DNA from: Labrys miyagiensis
Lineage (GTDB): Bacteria > Pseudomonadota > Alphaproteobacteria > Rhizobiales > Labraceae
Length of the DNA: 64,000 bases
Assembly: GCF_030160835.1 (NCBI RefSeq)
Contig: NZ_BSPC01000028.1
Span: forward strand, 62,001-126,000
Direction: 5' to 3'
The notes beneath the pieces were generated by a model. That model saw only the letters and a program-made list of their open reading frames with translations, ran no database searches and was not told the DNA's origin. A program made the translations under genes and the position numbers. Shown here in pieces: positions 55,923-64,000 of the stretch. Within the stretch, counting starts at the first letter, position 1; each line of letters starts with the position of its first letter.

Positions 55923-56345
55923 GATCACATCCGGCGCCACACAGCACCGTCTCCGGATGGCAAAGCGCGCGCAAAAGCGCGGTGCCTATTTGGTTCGGGG
56001 AAAAAAGCCCAAGGGGCCGTTCGGGGAGAAGGAAACGCCGCCTAGCAGCGTGCCATGTTCTCGTAGGGTCGAACGCGCGGCGTGCGACGGAGATTAATCG
56101 ATGATGTCATACAATCCTCCCTCGCTGAGTGTGGCCGGGATGGGCAAGATAGAGACGGTTTTACGCTAAGGCAACTGGAAATTTAGGAAAAAATGAACGG
56201 CAAGGATCATCCCGTGCGCGATGCTGCATGCTATGCTGCGTCGCTGACACGGGATCGCCATGGGCTTTGGGTGCTCCACTCGTCTTTCGATCCCGGATCT
56301 GCGCAGCGCCACTTCGTGACGCAGCGCGTCCGGGAGGACGCCGTT
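55923..56345. other. intergenic region with a palindromic repeat
   Basis: No supported gene. It contains the ABC exporter promoter region and, near its right end, a 51-base palindromic repeat (56289-56339) just after the msrQ stop. Confidence 0.5.
56289..56339 (+). repeat. palindromic repeat family 2, copy 1
   Basis: The unit begins GATCCCGGATCTGCGCAGCG and ends GCGCGTCCGGGAGGAC. The outer arms match the two units at 61946-61995 (reversed) and 62020-62070; the middle (CGCCACTTCGTGACGC) differs in sequence but stays self-complementary. It lies just after the msrQ stop. Confidence 0.75.
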
Positions 56346-56990
56346 CTACGCTGCCCGCCGACCCTTCGGCTTCCTGCCGCCGATCGTCGGCCAGACCAGC
56401 CGAAAGGCCAACAGCACCAGCACGATCGCTGCATAAACCAGCGGCTCCATCAGCCATACCTTCTTGATCATGATGAAGTGCAGCGCGCCGAGGGCGATGG
56501 CGAGATAGACGGCTTTGTGCAGCTTGGCCCAGGCCTTGCCGCCCATCCGGCGGATCGACCAGTTGTTCGAGGTGAGCGCCAGCGGCACCAGGATCGCAAA
56601 GGCGGCCATGCCGATGGTGATATAGGGCCGGCGCAGGATGTCGATCAGCGCGGCATGCAGGTCGAGACCGCGGTCGAGCCAGATCCAGACGCTAAGATGC
56701 AGCAGCACATAGTAGAACGCCACGAGGCCGAAAGCCCGCCGATAGCGCAGCAGGTTGATCCTGAAGAGCTGGCGCAGTGGCGTGATCGAGAGCGTGATGA
56801 TCAGGAAACGCAGGGCCCACAGGCCCAGCCCCCATTCGAGCTGGGCCACCGGATCGGCGCCGATCCTGTCGGTGAAGGCGAGGTAGAACAGCCACGCCGC
56901 CGGCAGCATGCCGACGACATAAACAAGCCACCGGATCAGCGGTTGCCAGGAGAAGACGGCGTCGGAGCTGGCCTGGACGGGCGTGCTCAT
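56346..56990 (-). CDS. msrQ: MsrQ, haem-binding membrane subunit of methionine sulfoxide reductase
   Basis: A 214-residue inner-membrane b-type cytochrome that passes electrons to periplasmic MsrP. ATG 56988-56990 overlaps the msrP stop by one base. About six hydrophobic segments are present. Features include RFLIITLSITPLRQLF, RRAFGLVAFYYVLLHLSVW (His ligand), RPYITIGMAAF, and KLHKAVYLAIALGALHFIM (second His ligands). The downstream partner MsrP confirms the assignment. Confidence 0.93.
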   Translation of the reverse strand: MSTPVQASSDAVFSWQPLIRWLVYVVGMLPAAWLFYLAFTDRIGADPVAQLEWGLGLWALRFLIITLSITPLRQLFRINLLRYRRAFGLVAFYYVLLHLSVWIWLDRGLDLHAALIDILRRPYITIGMAAFAILVPLALTSNNWSIRRMGGKAWAKLHKAVYLAIALGALHFIMIKKVWLMEPLVYAAIVLVLLAFRLVWPTIGGRKPKGRRAA

Positions 56991-57934
56991 CAGAAATTCG
57001 CCTTCAAGTCCATGCCCGTATACATCGAGGCGACCTGGTCGGCGTAACCGTTGAACATGAGCGTCGGCTGACGGCCCGCCAGCAGGCCCGCGCCGATGCG
57101 CCGCTCGCTCGCCTGGCTCCAGCGCGGATGGTCGACCTCCGGATTGACGTTGGAGTAGAAGCCATATTCGTTGGAATTCTCCTTGTTCCACGAGGTTGGT
57201 GGCTGCTTGTCGACCAGGCTGATGCGCACGATCGACTTGATGCCCTTGAAGCCATATTTCCAGGGAACCACGAGGCGGATGGGTGCACCGTTCTGGTTCG
57301 GCATGGTCTGGCCGTAGAGGCCGATGGCTAGGATGGTGAGCGGGTTCATTGCCTCATCGAGACGCAAGCCCTCCACATAGGGCCAGTCGAGCGCCGGGAA
57401 ATAGGCGGCCTGTCCGGGCATTTCGGCGGGGCGCACCAGCGTCTCGAAGGCGACGTATTTGGCGCTGCCCTGCGGTTCGGCCTTCTTCAGGACTTCGCTG
57501 AGCTGGAAGCCGAGCCAGGGGATCACCATCGACCAGGCTTCGACGCAGCGGTGGCGGTAGATGCGCTCCTCAAGGGCATAAGGCTTGACGAAATCTTCCA
57601 GAGCATAGGTAGCGGGCTTGTTGACGAGGCCGTCGACCTTCATGCTCCAGGGGCTGGTCGTCAGCTTGTCGGCATAGGCGGCCGGATCGCCCTTGTCGGT
57701 GCCGAATTCGTAGAAGTTGTTGTAGCTGGTGATGTCATCGAGGCTCGTCGGCTTGTCCGTCGTGGAATACGGGCTCTTGGCGCCGGACAGGGCGGCGGCA
57801 CCGGCAGATCCCGACATGAGGCCAGCGCCGATCGCGGCGCCCGCGCTGCCGAGCAGGAAACTGCGGCGATTGAGATAGGCCTCCTTCGGCGTGACATGTG
57901 CTTCGGTGAGGTCGGGGGCATGGCGGATAAGCAT
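56990..57934 (-). CDS. msrP: MsrP, periplasmic methionine sulfoxide reductase (molybdenum)
   Basis: A 314-residue Tat-exported molybdopterin enzyme that repairs methionine sulfoxide in envelope proteins. Tat motif [13 protein letters not shown] near residue 22; cleavage after about residue 45. The Mo-coordinating Cys is in [11 protein letters not shown] near residue 129. [16 protein letters not shown] is a cofactor segment. ATG 57934 is preceded by GAGGAAG. Followed by msrQ in one operon. Confidence 0.95.
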   Translation of the reverse strand: MLIRHAPDLTEAHVTPKEAYLNRRSFLLGSAGAAIGAGLMSGSAGAAALSGAKSPYSTTDKPTSLDDITSYNNFYEFGTDKGDPAAYADKLTTSPWSMKVDGLVNKPATYALEDFVKPYALEERIYRHRCVEAWSMVIPWLGFQLSEVLKKAEPQGSAKYVAFETLVRPAEMPGQAAYFPALDWPYVEGLRLDEAMNPLTILAIGLYGQTMPNQNGAPIRLVVPWKYGFKGIKSIVRISLVDKQPPTSWNKENSNEYGFYSNVNPEVDHPRWSQASERRIGAGLLAGRQPTLMFNGYADQVASMYTGMDLKANF

Positions 57935-58050
57935 AATCTTCCTCTCGCGGCTCAGGCCGTAAACTTGCACAACCTTATACGTGAGCCAGAGGCGCTCTGT
58001 TTCTCACGATCATGTCAAAGATGGCGTGTTTTGCGTGAGGAAATGCGTGA

Positions 58051-59280
58051 TCAGGCCGCCTTCAGCGGTTGCACCTCTACCGTAACGTGAGACAGCGAAG
58101 GAAAGCCCGTTAGCTTGTCGCGATAATAGCGCGGCTCATGCGGCTGCGGACTGGCGACCGAAACGATGGCGCCGAGATGCCCTGGGCCGAGGCGCCAGAC
58201 ATGCAGGTCGGCCACCCTGTCGCCATCCTTCTCGATGCTGGCTCGGATCGCTTCGACCAGCCGCCGGTCGGGCATCATGTCCACCAGGATGCCGCTGGTG
58301 TCGCGGATCAGCGTATAGGACCAGCTGAGAATGACCCCTGCGCCGACAATGCCCGCCACCGGATCCATCCAGCTCCAGCCGAGAAAGCGCCCGAACAGCA
58401 GGCCGACGATCACCAGCACCGAGACGGCCGCATCGGCCAGAACATGCGCGACTGCCGACCGCATATTGTTGTCGCCGTGCCCGGCAGTATGGGCGTGCTC
58501 GGTGAAGACCGTGCTGCGCTCCTCCGCGCCGATGCGCACATGCGCCGTGAAATCATGGGGCTCCGGAATCTCGTCGAGTGATTCCAGAAAGCCGTCGCGC
58601 GCGGCCATGACGAAGCGTTGAGACCGGCCGTCGGCGCGGACCGTCTCGATCGTCGTCCCGCCCGCCACGAGCGCATGGCCGTCTTCCGCCTTAAGGCGGA
58701 AACGGGGCGGCACGCCCTCTTCGAAGATGGAGAGCTCGACCGCCCCCTCAACCGTCGCCAGCAGGCGGGTCTCGTCATGATGATGGTGACTGTCGTCGTG
58801 GCCATGGCCGTGATGATGGTGTCCACCGCCCAGCAGCCAGACGCTGGCGACATTGACCGCAAGGCCGATCACAGCGATGGCGATAGCCTGTTCGTAATCG
58901 ATCGCCACAGGGTGGACGAGCCGCATCACCGCCTCATAGCCGATGAGAGCGGCGATCATCGCCAGGATGATGGCGCTGGTATAGCCGGCGAGATCGCCAA
59001 GCTTGCCGGTGCCGAAGGTGAAACGCTGGTCGGCGGCGTGCCGGCGCGCATAACCATAGGCCAATGCGGTCAGCAACAGCGCGCCGGCATGGGTCGACAT
59101 GTGCAGGCCGTCCGCTATCAGGGCGATCGAGCCATAAATCGCGCCGCCGACGATTTCGACGACCATCATGGCGAGGCAGAGCCAGATCACGGCCCAGGTG
59201 CGCCGCTCGTTGCTCTCGTGATCCTCACCCAAGAAGACATGGCTGTGTCCGAAGGCGGGCGTACCGGTTGGTGAAGTCAT
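58051..59280 (-). CDS. dmeF: cation diffusion facilitator, Co/Ni type (DmeF-like)
   Basis: A 409-residue inner-membrane metal exporter. Six transmembrane helices with the transport-site motif IALIADGLHMSTH (Asp and His) near residue 52 and HVLADAAVSVLVI near 295; a His-rich loop HHHHGHGHDDSHHHH follows helix 4. Unusually, about 100 extra residues (VELSIFEEGVPPRFRLKAEDG...) are inserted between helix 4 and helix 5, resembling the metal-binding segments of CzcB-like proteins. The start ATG overlaps the dmeR stop (ATGA), so expression is coupled to the sensor. Confidence 0.9.
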   Translation of the reverse strand: MTSPTGTPAFGHSHVFLGEDHESNERRTWAVIWLCLAMMVVEIVGGAIYGSIALIADGLHMSTHAGALLLTALAYGYARRHAADQRFTFGTGKLGDLAGYTSAIILAMIAALIGYEAVMRLVHPVAIDYEQAIAIAVIGLAVNVASVWLLGGGHHHHGHGHDDSHHHHDETRLLATVEGAVELSIFEEGVPPRFRLKAEDGHALVAGGTTIETVRADGRSQRFVMAARDGFLESLDEIPEPHDFTAHVRIGAEERSTVFTEHAHTAGHGDNNMRSAVAHVLADAAVSVLVIVGLLFGRFLGWSWMDPVAGIVGAGVILSWSYTLIRDTSGILVDMMPDRRLVEAIRASIEKDGDRVADLHVWRLGPGHLGAIVSVASPQPHEPRYYRDKLTGFPSLSHVTVEVQPLKAA

Positions 59281-59552
59281 TTCAGATAGCTCCTGACGAC
59301 TTCGATGAGATGTTCGGCCGCTTCCCGGCCGGCTTCCTCCCCCTGCCCCGGCGCCATGATGTGGTCGCGGATGTGGTCCTCGATCACCTCCGCCATCATG
59401 CCCGCCACCGAGCCGCGCACCCCGGCCAGCATATGCATGACCGGATCGCAGCCGAGCTCGCTCTCCAGCGCCCGTTCGATCGCCTCGACCTGCCCCCGTA
59501 TACGCCGGATGCGCGCCAGGAGCTTGGCCTTCTCCTTGATGGTATGACTCAT
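59277..59552 (-). CDS. dmeR: metal-responsive repressor, RcnR/FrmR family (DmeR)
   Basis: A 91-residue all-helical tetrameric repressor starting at ATG 59552 behind GAGGG. The ligand set of cobalt/nickel sensors is complete by position: His3 (MSHTIKEK), Cys35 (ELGCDP), His60 and His64 (EDHIRDH). It should release DNA when Co(II) or Ni(II) is bound. It precedes dmeF with a 4-base overlap. Confidence 0.92.
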   Translation of the reverse strand: MSHTIKEKAKLLARIRRIRGQVEAIERALESELGCDPVMHMLAGVRGSVAGMMAEVIEDHIRDHIMAPGQGEEAGREAAEHLIEVVRSYLK

Positions 59553-59564
59553 GATCGCCCTCAA

Positions 59565-59587
59565 TAGCATAGGGGGGTAGGGTATAA
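59565..59587. promoter_or_regulatory. probable DmeR/RcnR operator with G-tract
   Basis: The sequence ATAGCATAGGGGGGTAGGGTATA lies 13-35 bases before the dmeR start. RcnR-type repressors bind a run of G/C residues flanked by AT-rich inverted ends; here a run of six G is followed by TAGGGTATA. Match is by pattern only. Confidence 0.5.
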
Positions 59588-59731
59588 TCACAAAGCGAGG
59601 AAAGCAACCCCGGGGGCCCCGGCGCAGCGGGACCGTACGTCACAGTTCGCTACCTCAACACATGTGGCCGTTGATTGCGTCCGATGCCGTCGCGTCGCAC
59701 GGAACAGATCTCAGGAACGCTGGCGCCCCTC

Positions 59732-60892
59732 TCAGCGCACAGGGATGTCGCCCCGTACCCAGCCTTCCTTGGTCTGCGCCTTGAAGTCGGCGAAACGCCC
59801 TTCGGCGATGGCGGCGCGCATGCCAGCCATCAGGTCCTGGTAGTAGGCAAGGTTGATCCAGGTCAGCAGCATCATGCCCAGGATCTCGTTGGCGCGGGTG
59901 AGATGATGCAGATAGGCGCGGCTGTAATCGCGCGCCGCCGGGCAGGACGACATCTCATCGAGCGGGCGGTGGTCCTGGGCGTGGCGGGCGTTCTTGAGAT
60001 TGATCTTGCCGAAGCGCGAATAGGCAAGGCCATGCCGCCCTGCCCGCGTCGGCATCACGCAATCGAACATGTCGATGCCGCGCGAGACGCTTTCGATCAG
60101 ATCGTCCGGCGTGCCCACGCCCATGAGATAGCGCGGCTTGCCGGCGGGCAGATGCGGCTCGACCGTCTCGATCATGGTGAGCATCACCGCCTGCGGTTCG
60201 CCGACCGCCAAGCCGCCGATGGCGTAGCCCGGGAAATCCATCTCGGCGAGCGCACCGGCCGAGGCGATGCGTAGGTCCGGAATATCGCCGCCCTGCACGA
60301 TGCCGAAGATCGCCTTGCCTGGCTGCGTGCCGAAGGCGCGTTGGGAGCGCTCGGCCCAGTCGAGAGACAGGCGCATGGCGCGCTCGATATCGGCGCGCGT
60401 CGACGGCAGGCGCACACATTCGTCGAGCTGCATGATGATGTCTGAATCGAGCAGCGTCTGGATCTCCACCGAACGCGCCGGCGTCAGGCGGTGCGAAGAA
60501 CCGTCGATATGGCTCTTGAAGGTCACGCCATCCTTGTCGAGCTTGCGCAGGCCGGACAGCGACATCACCTGGAAGCCACCGGAATCGGTGAGGATCGGCC
60601 CCTGCCAGCGCGAGAACTCATGCAGGCCGCCGAGGGCGGCCACGCGCTCGGCGCCCGGCCGCAGCATCAGGTGGTAGGTGTTGCCGAGAATGATGTCGGC
60701 GCCGAGGTCCTTCACCTGGTCGACATACATCGCCTTCACTGTGCCGGCGGTGCCGACAGGCATGAAGGCGGGCGTGCGCACGGAGCCGCGCCCCAGATGC
60801 AGCGCACCCGTGCGGGCGGTGCCTTCGGTGGCGTGGATCGAGAACGAGACGGCGGCAGTGTCGGTCGGGGTCTTCAGCATGGCGCCCGCCAT
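59732..60892 (-). CDS. tgt: queuine tRNA-ribosyltransferase (Tgt)
   Basis: A 386-residue enzyme that exchanges G34 for preQ1 in GUN tRNAs. [13 protein letters not shown] (catalytic Asp near residue 101) and [19 protein letters not shown] (nucleophile Asp) are intact, as are VQGG and [11 protein letters not shown]. Its zinc site is unusual: where most bacterial Tgt have CxCxxC, this protein reads [17 protein letters not shown] with one Cys. queA overlaps its start by 19 bases, giving a queuosine operon. Confidence 0.95.
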   Translation of the reverse strand: MAGAMLKTPTDTAAVSFSIHATEGTARTGALHLGRGSVRTPAFMPVGTAGTVKAMYVDQVKDLGADIILGNTYHLMLRPGAERVAALGGLHEFSRWQGPILTDSGGFQVMSLSGLRKLDKDGVTFKSHIDGSSHRLTPARSVEIQTLLDSDIIMQLDECVRLPSTRADIERAMRLSLDWAERSQRAFGTQPGKAIFGIVQGGDIPDLRIASAGALAEMDFPGYAIGGLAVGEPQAVMLTMIETVEPHLPAGKPRYLMGVGTPDDLIESVSRGIDMFDCVMPTRAGRHGLAYSRFGKINLKNARHAQDHRPLDEMSSCPAARDYSRAYLHHLTRANEILGMMLLTWINLAYYQDLMAGMRAAIAEGRFADFKAQTKEGWVRGDIPVR

Positions 60893-61935
60893 AGCAGACT
60901 GGAATCGCCATAGGAATAGAAACGGTAGCCCTGCGCGATGGCATAGGCATAGGCTGCCTGCATAACCTCATAGCCGGCGAAGGCTGAGACCAGCATCATC
61001 AAGGTCGAACGCGGCAGGTGGAAATTGGTCATCAATGCATCGGCCGTCCGGAAACGATAGCCTGGCGTGATGAAGATCGCGGTCTCGTCGGCGAAAGGCT
61101 GGATGATGCCATCCTCGTCCGCCGCGCTTTCGAGCAGGCGCAGCGAGGTGGTGCCGACGGCGATCAATCGCCCTCCCCGTGCCCGCGTCTCATTGAAGGC
61201 AGCAGCCGTCTCGCCCGTGATGACGCCGAACTCGGCATGCATCTTGTGCTCGGCGATCTCCTCGCCCTTCACAGGCAGGAAGGTGCCGGCGCCGACATGC
61301 AGCGTGACGAAGTGGCGGGAGATCCCAGCCGCATCGAGCCTTTGCAGCAGTTCGGGTGTGAAATGCAGGCCTGCCGTCGGCGCGGCGACGGCGCCATCGG
61401 CCCGGGCATAGACGGTCTGGTAGTCCTGCCGATCGCGCTGGTCGTCGGCGCGCTTGGAGGCGATATAGGGCGGCAGCGGGATATGCCCAACCGTCGCAAT
61501 GGCGATGTCGAGCTGCGGTCCAGCCAGGCCGAAACGGAGCGTGACCTCGCCGCCCTCGCCTTTGGCCTCGACCTCGGCAGACAGCGCGTCCCCGAAGGCG
61601 ATCGTGTCGCCCACGGCTAGCCGCTTGCCCGGCCGGGCGAAGGCCTTCCAGCGTTCGGGACCGATGCGCTGATGCAACATCGCCTCGATCGAGGCCCCTG
61701 CCCCGCCCGGCCGCCGTCGCATGCCATCAAGGCGCGCCGGGATCACTTTGGTATCGTTGAAGACAAGGGCATCGCCCTCGCGCAACAGCAAGGGCAGGTC
61801 ACGCACGATATGGTTCGAAAAGCGCCCAGCCTGGCTCGGATCGACCAGGAGCAGCTTCGCGCTGTCGCGCGGCTCGGCGGGACGCAGCGCGATATTCTCC
61901 TGCGGCAAATGAAAATCGAAATCCGAAACGCGCAT
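60874..61935 (-). CDS. queA: S-adenosylmethionine:tRNA ribosyltransferase-isomerase (QueA)
   Basis: A 353-residue enzyme adding the epoxycyclopentane ring of queuosine from SAM. ATG 61935 gives the standard [19 protein letters not shown] start. Landmarks are [44 protein letters not shown] and [14 protein letters not shown]. No clear ribosome site lies before the ATG; ATG 61950 upstream falls inside a palindromic repeat (61946-61995), so that element sits right against the coding region. Overlaps the start of tgt. Confidence 0.95.
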   Translation of the reverse strand: MRVSDFDFHLPQENIALRPAEPRDSAKLLLVDPSQAGRFSNHIVRDLPLLLREGDALVFNDTKVIPARLDGMRRRPGGAGASIEAMLHQRIGPERWKAFARPGKRLAVGDTIAFGDALSAEVEAKGEGGEVTLRFGLAGPQLDIAIATVGHIPLPPYIASKRADDQRDRQDYQTVYARADGAVAAPTAGLHFTPELLQRLDAAGISRHFVTLHVGAGTFLPVKGEEIAEHKMHAEFGVITGETAAAFNETRARGGRLIAVGTTSLRLLESAADEDGIIQPFADETAIFITPGYRFRTADALMTNFHLPRSTLMMLVSAFAGYEVMQAAYAYAIAQGYRFYSYGDSSLLWRAPC

Positions 61936-61945
61936 TTGGGGTCTG

Positions 61946-61995
61946 GTCATCCCGGACGCGATGCAACATGAAATGTTGCTTCGCAGATCCGGGAC
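61946..61995 (-). repeat. palindromic repeat family 2, copy 2 (reversed)
   Basis: In reverse complement it starts GTCCCGGATCTGCGAAGC and ends GCGTCCGGGATGAC with central AACATTTCATGTTG. The outer arms equal those of copies 1 and 3; the centre differs but stays palindromic. Inserted just before queA. Confidence 0.85.
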
Positions 61996-62019
61996 CGTCA
62001 TCAGGATAGATCACTTTAC

Positions 62020-62070
62020 GATCCCGGATCTGCGAAGCGGCACGATGTGCCGCCTCTTGTCCGGGATGAC
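62020..62070 (+). repeat. palindromic repeat family 2, copy 3
   Basis: GATCCCGGATCTGCGAAGCGGCACG ... TGTCCGGGATGAC in direct orientation, 24 bases from copy 2 and facing it, so the pair forms a larger inverted arrangement between the cyclophilin gene and queA. It may serve as terminator of the cyclophilin gene. Confidence 0.85.
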
Positions 62071-62073
62071 GAC

Positions 62074-62544
62074 TTACGCCGCGTCGGCCTGAACGCGCAT
62101 CGAGATGATCTTGTCGGGGTTCTGCACAGGCTCGCCGCGCTTAATCTTGTCGACGTTCTCCATGCCTTCGACGACCTTACCCCAGACCGTGTACTGGCGA
62201 TCGAGGAACTTGGCGTTGTCGAAGACGATGAAGAACTGCGAATTGGCCGAATTCGGCATCGAGGAGCGGGCCATCGAGCAGATGCCGCGCGTGTGCGACT
62301 CACCGTTGAACTCAGCCGGCAGGTTCGGATGCGAAGAGCCGCCGGTGCCGGTGCCATGCGGGCAGCCGACCTGCGCCATGAAGCCATCGATCACACGATG
62401 GAAGACGATGCCGTCATAGAACTTCTCGCGGGCGAGCAGCTTGATGCGCTCGACATGCTTGGGCGCAAGGTCCGGACGCAGCTCGATGACGACGCGGCCC
62501 TTCGTGGTTTCCATGACGATCGTGTTTTCGGGATCGGCGGCCAT
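62074..62544 (-). CDS. peptidyl-prolyl cis-trans isomerase, cytoplasmic cyclophilin
   Basis: A 156-residue cyclophilin without signal peptide, starting at ATG 62544 behind AAGGAG. The active site signatures FYDGIVFHRVIDGFMAQ, ARSSMPNSANSQFFIVF and GKVVEGMENVDKI are intact. It catalyses proline isomerisation during folding. It lies 51 bases after the secreted cyclophilin and is likely in one operon with it and coaD. Confidence 0.94.
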   Translation of the reverse strand: MAADPENTIVMETTKGRVVIELRPDLAPKHVERIKLLAREKFYDGIVFHRVIDGFMAQVGCPHGTGTGGSSHPNLPAEFNGESHTRGICSMARSSMPNSANSQFFIVFDNAKFLDRQYTVWGKVVEGMENVDKIKRGEPVQNPDKIISMRVQADAA

Positions 62545-62595
62545 AGGCACGCTCCTTTCTCGGTAAAAGCAAAGTGGAATGCAGCGTAGATAGTG

Positions 62596-63147
62596 TTACT
62601 TGGCGCCCGGCGCCAGCTGCATCTTGATGATCTTGTCGGGATTGGTGACCATGCCGTTGTCGGCCTCGTCGCCCTTCTTCAGCTTGTCGATAGCTTCCAT
62701 GCCCGAGGTGACTTCACCCACGATGGTGTACTGGCCGTCCAGGCTCGACTGCGGCGCATACATGATGAAGAACTGGGAATTGGCCGAATCCGGATCGGAC
62801 GAGCGGGCCATGCCGACGACGCCGCGCACGAACTTGGCCTTGTTGGTGAACTCGGCCTTGAGGTCGGGCAGGTCCGAGCCGCCTGTACCGGTGCCGGTCG
62901 GGTCACCAGTCTGGGCCATGAAGCCGTCGATCACGCGGTGAAAGACGATGCCGTTATAGAAGCCGCGCTTCACCAGCGTCTTGATCTGCTCGACATGATG
63001 CGGAGCAAGGTCCGGCCGCAGCTTGATCACGGCACGGCCATAGGCAGTGTCGAGATAGATGGTGTTGGCATCGGCCTGCGCCGCCTGAGCGGGCGCAACA
63101 ACGAAGAGGCCGAACAGCACGGCCAGAACGGAAAGAAGGCGTATCAA
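62596..63147 (-). CDS. peptidyl-prolyl cis-trans isomerase, exported cyclophilin
   Basis: A 183-residue cyclophilin with a signal peptide (LIRLLSVLAVLFGLFVVAPAQ, cleavage near residue 22). The start is a TTG at 63147, chosen because GGGAG lies about 8 bases upstream and no ATG gives a proper leader. FYNGIVFHRVIDGFMAQ and ARSSDPDSANSQFFIMY are the catalytic segments. A periplasmic paralogue of the downstream gene, with which it arose by tandem duplication (inference). Confidence 0.92.
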   Translation of the reverse strand: MIRLLSVLAVLFGLFVVAPAQAAQADANTIYLDTAYGRAVIKLRPDLAPHHVEQIKTLVKRGFYNGIVFHRVIDGFMAQTGDPTGTGTGGSDLPDLKAEFTNKAKFVRGVVGMARSSDPDSANSQFFIMYAPQSSLDGQYTIVGEVTSGMEAIDKLKKGDEADNGMVTNPDKIIKMQLAPGAK

Positions 63148-63196
63148 GGAGTTTCTCCCTCGAGGATCTGCGGCGGCCTGCAAGCAGGAGCCGCCG

Positions 63197-63718
63197 TTAT
63201 GGGGCCAGCTTGGCAAACCGGGCTTTGAGACGTCGCAGGGCGCCGGCCGGTACGAATCCGGAAACATCGCCGCCCATTGCCGCGATCTGACGCACAAGCG
63301 TGGCGGTGATAGGGCGCACGATCGGCGATGAAGGGAGAAACACGGTTTGTACCGTCGGCGCAAGGGCTGCGTTCATGCCGGCCATCTGCATTTCGTAATC
63401 GAGGTCGGTGCCGTCCCTGAGACCGCGAATCAAGAGGGTGGCTCCCACTCGGCGCGCCGCGTCCACGGCGAGGTCGGCGAAGGTAACGACTTCGAGCCGG
63501 TCGAGCCCGATCACGGGGCCACAGTCCTCGCGGATCATCTCCACGCGTTCTTCGGCGGAGAAGAGCGGCGTCTTGCCCGGATGCACGCCGATCGCCACGA
63601 CAAGGCGGTCTGCGACAGCAGCCGCATGACGGATGACATCCACATGGCCATTCGTCAATGGGTCGAAGGAACCGGCATAAAAGGCTGTTCGGGGCCCCTG
63701 AATGGCTGAGGTCATCAT
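63197..63718 (-). CDS. coaD: phosphopantetheine adenylyltransferase
   Basis: A 173-residue cytoplasmic enzyme for the fourth step of coenzyme A synthesis. The nucleotidyltransferase motif [14 protein letters not shown] (residues 15-28), [17 protein letters not shown] and [19 protein letters not shown] are visible; the last corresponds to the ISSTxVR segment. Two adjacent ATG codons, 63718 and 63715, are both plausible. Spacing of 49 bases to the secreted cyclophilin suggests one operon. Related genomes place gyrA upstream; that is not seen within this window. Confidence 0.94.
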   Translation of the reverse strand: MMTSAIQGPRTAFYAGSFDPLTNGHVDVIRHAAAVADRLVVAIGVHPGKTPLFSAEERVEMIREDCGPVIGLDRLEVVTFADLAVDAARRVGATLLIRGLRDGTDLDYEMQMAGMNAALAPTVQTVFLPSSPIVRPITATLVRQIAAMGGDVSGFVPAGALRRLKARFAKLAP

Positions 63719-63856
63719 ACTCTCGTCTAAAGGCTTAAACCCAACGTATAGGATCTCAGAAAATCCCATTCTGATACACTTCAATCAACAGCCGGGGCTT
63801 CCATCTTCCCGCTTTGTTCGCGCTCATGTGGAACCTTTTATCGGTTCGCGCATTGC

Positions 63857-64000
63857 CTAGCGGAACAAGCCGGAAAGCGCATCCGCGAAATTGGAAACGC
63901 CAACGGCCCAAAACACCAGGATTGGGTTCGCAGACATGACCATCGGCCCCACCTCACCACCCCCGCCCATCGATCTCGACCCACCTTGCTCGAACTGGCG
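63857..64000 (-). CDS. unrecognised 3' end of a gene running off the window
   Basis: The minus frame is open from the edge to TAG at 63857-63859 (47 residues, ending SANPILVFWAVGVSNFADALSGLFR). I do not recognise it, and it does not look like a GyrA tail. With so little length the frame could be open by chance. A competing plus-strand start (ATG 63936) is judged less likely. Confidence 0.3.
   Translation of the reverse strand, partial: RQFEQGGSRSMGGGGEVGPMVMSANPILVFWAVGVSNFADALSGLFR

Noticed and set aside
54090-56045. 651-residue plus-strand frame opposite the ABC transporter
   Set aside because: Shadow of the transporter, whose Walker motifs are on the other strand.
63936-64000. Possible plus-strand gene start at the right edge
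   Set aside because: Weak ribosome site, Pro-rich start and only 21 codons visible; the minus frame is equally open.
1-64000. CRISPR array or prophage
   Set aside because: No regularly spaced direct repeats and no phage structural, integrase or cas genes were seen.

Overview
The window looks like chromosomal DNA of a high-GC alphaproteobacterium, most probably of the order Hyphomicrobiales (Rhizobiales). The reasons are conserved blocks I associate with that order: mfd-sdhE facing recG; pcm-tolC-popZ; coaD, two cyclophilins, queA and tgt in one direction; an IalB-family protein; and msrP-msrQ. No species can be named from sequence alone.

Layout, left to right. (1) 1-6.7 kb: the partial IalB gene, an AmpG-like permease divergent from a solute-binding protein of the YejA type, a degenerate adenylate-forming protein, a large perfect palindrome and a D-threonine-aldolase-family enzyme. 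(2) 6.7-15.6 kb: core genes mfd, sdhE and recG with an orphan HigA-like antitoxin, a methyltransferase with a regulatory domain and a DUF502 membrane protein. (3) 15.9-30.7 kb: accessory genes. These are two secreted alpha/beta hydrolases and a VOC protein divergent from a large winged-helix/ATPase regulator, a 1267-residue autotransporter, then a LysR regulator with a dead quinone-reductase fragment, an NTF2-like protein and an SDR.

(4) 31.2-44.6 kb is the most unusual part. It combines three small proteins with good ribosome sites, a B12-binding radical SAM gene broken by a frameshift and a deletion, a 5'-truncated sulfotransferase joined to a DUF6624-like domain and a zinc ribbon, an ATP-grasp enzyme, a DUF707-type protein, two TPR-linked glycosyltransferases and a 919-residue fusion of an HprK-like domain with two GT2 domains. 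I read it as a partly decayed, horizontally acquired locus for modifying a peptide or surface molecule; the product is unknown.

(5) 44.8-64 kb is housekeeping again: glmS, popZ, tolC, pcm, tRNA-Cys, tRNA-Asn, ybaK, cysK, alaX, a secreted small protein, an ABC exporter, msrPQ, a Co/Ni efflux pair dmeRF with a likely G-tract operator, tgt, queA, two cyclophilins and coaD.

Two dispersed palindromic repeat families occur in the window. One has three copies of 86-106 bp, one of which supplies the last codons of the LysR gene. The other has three copies of about 50 bp near msrQ and queA.
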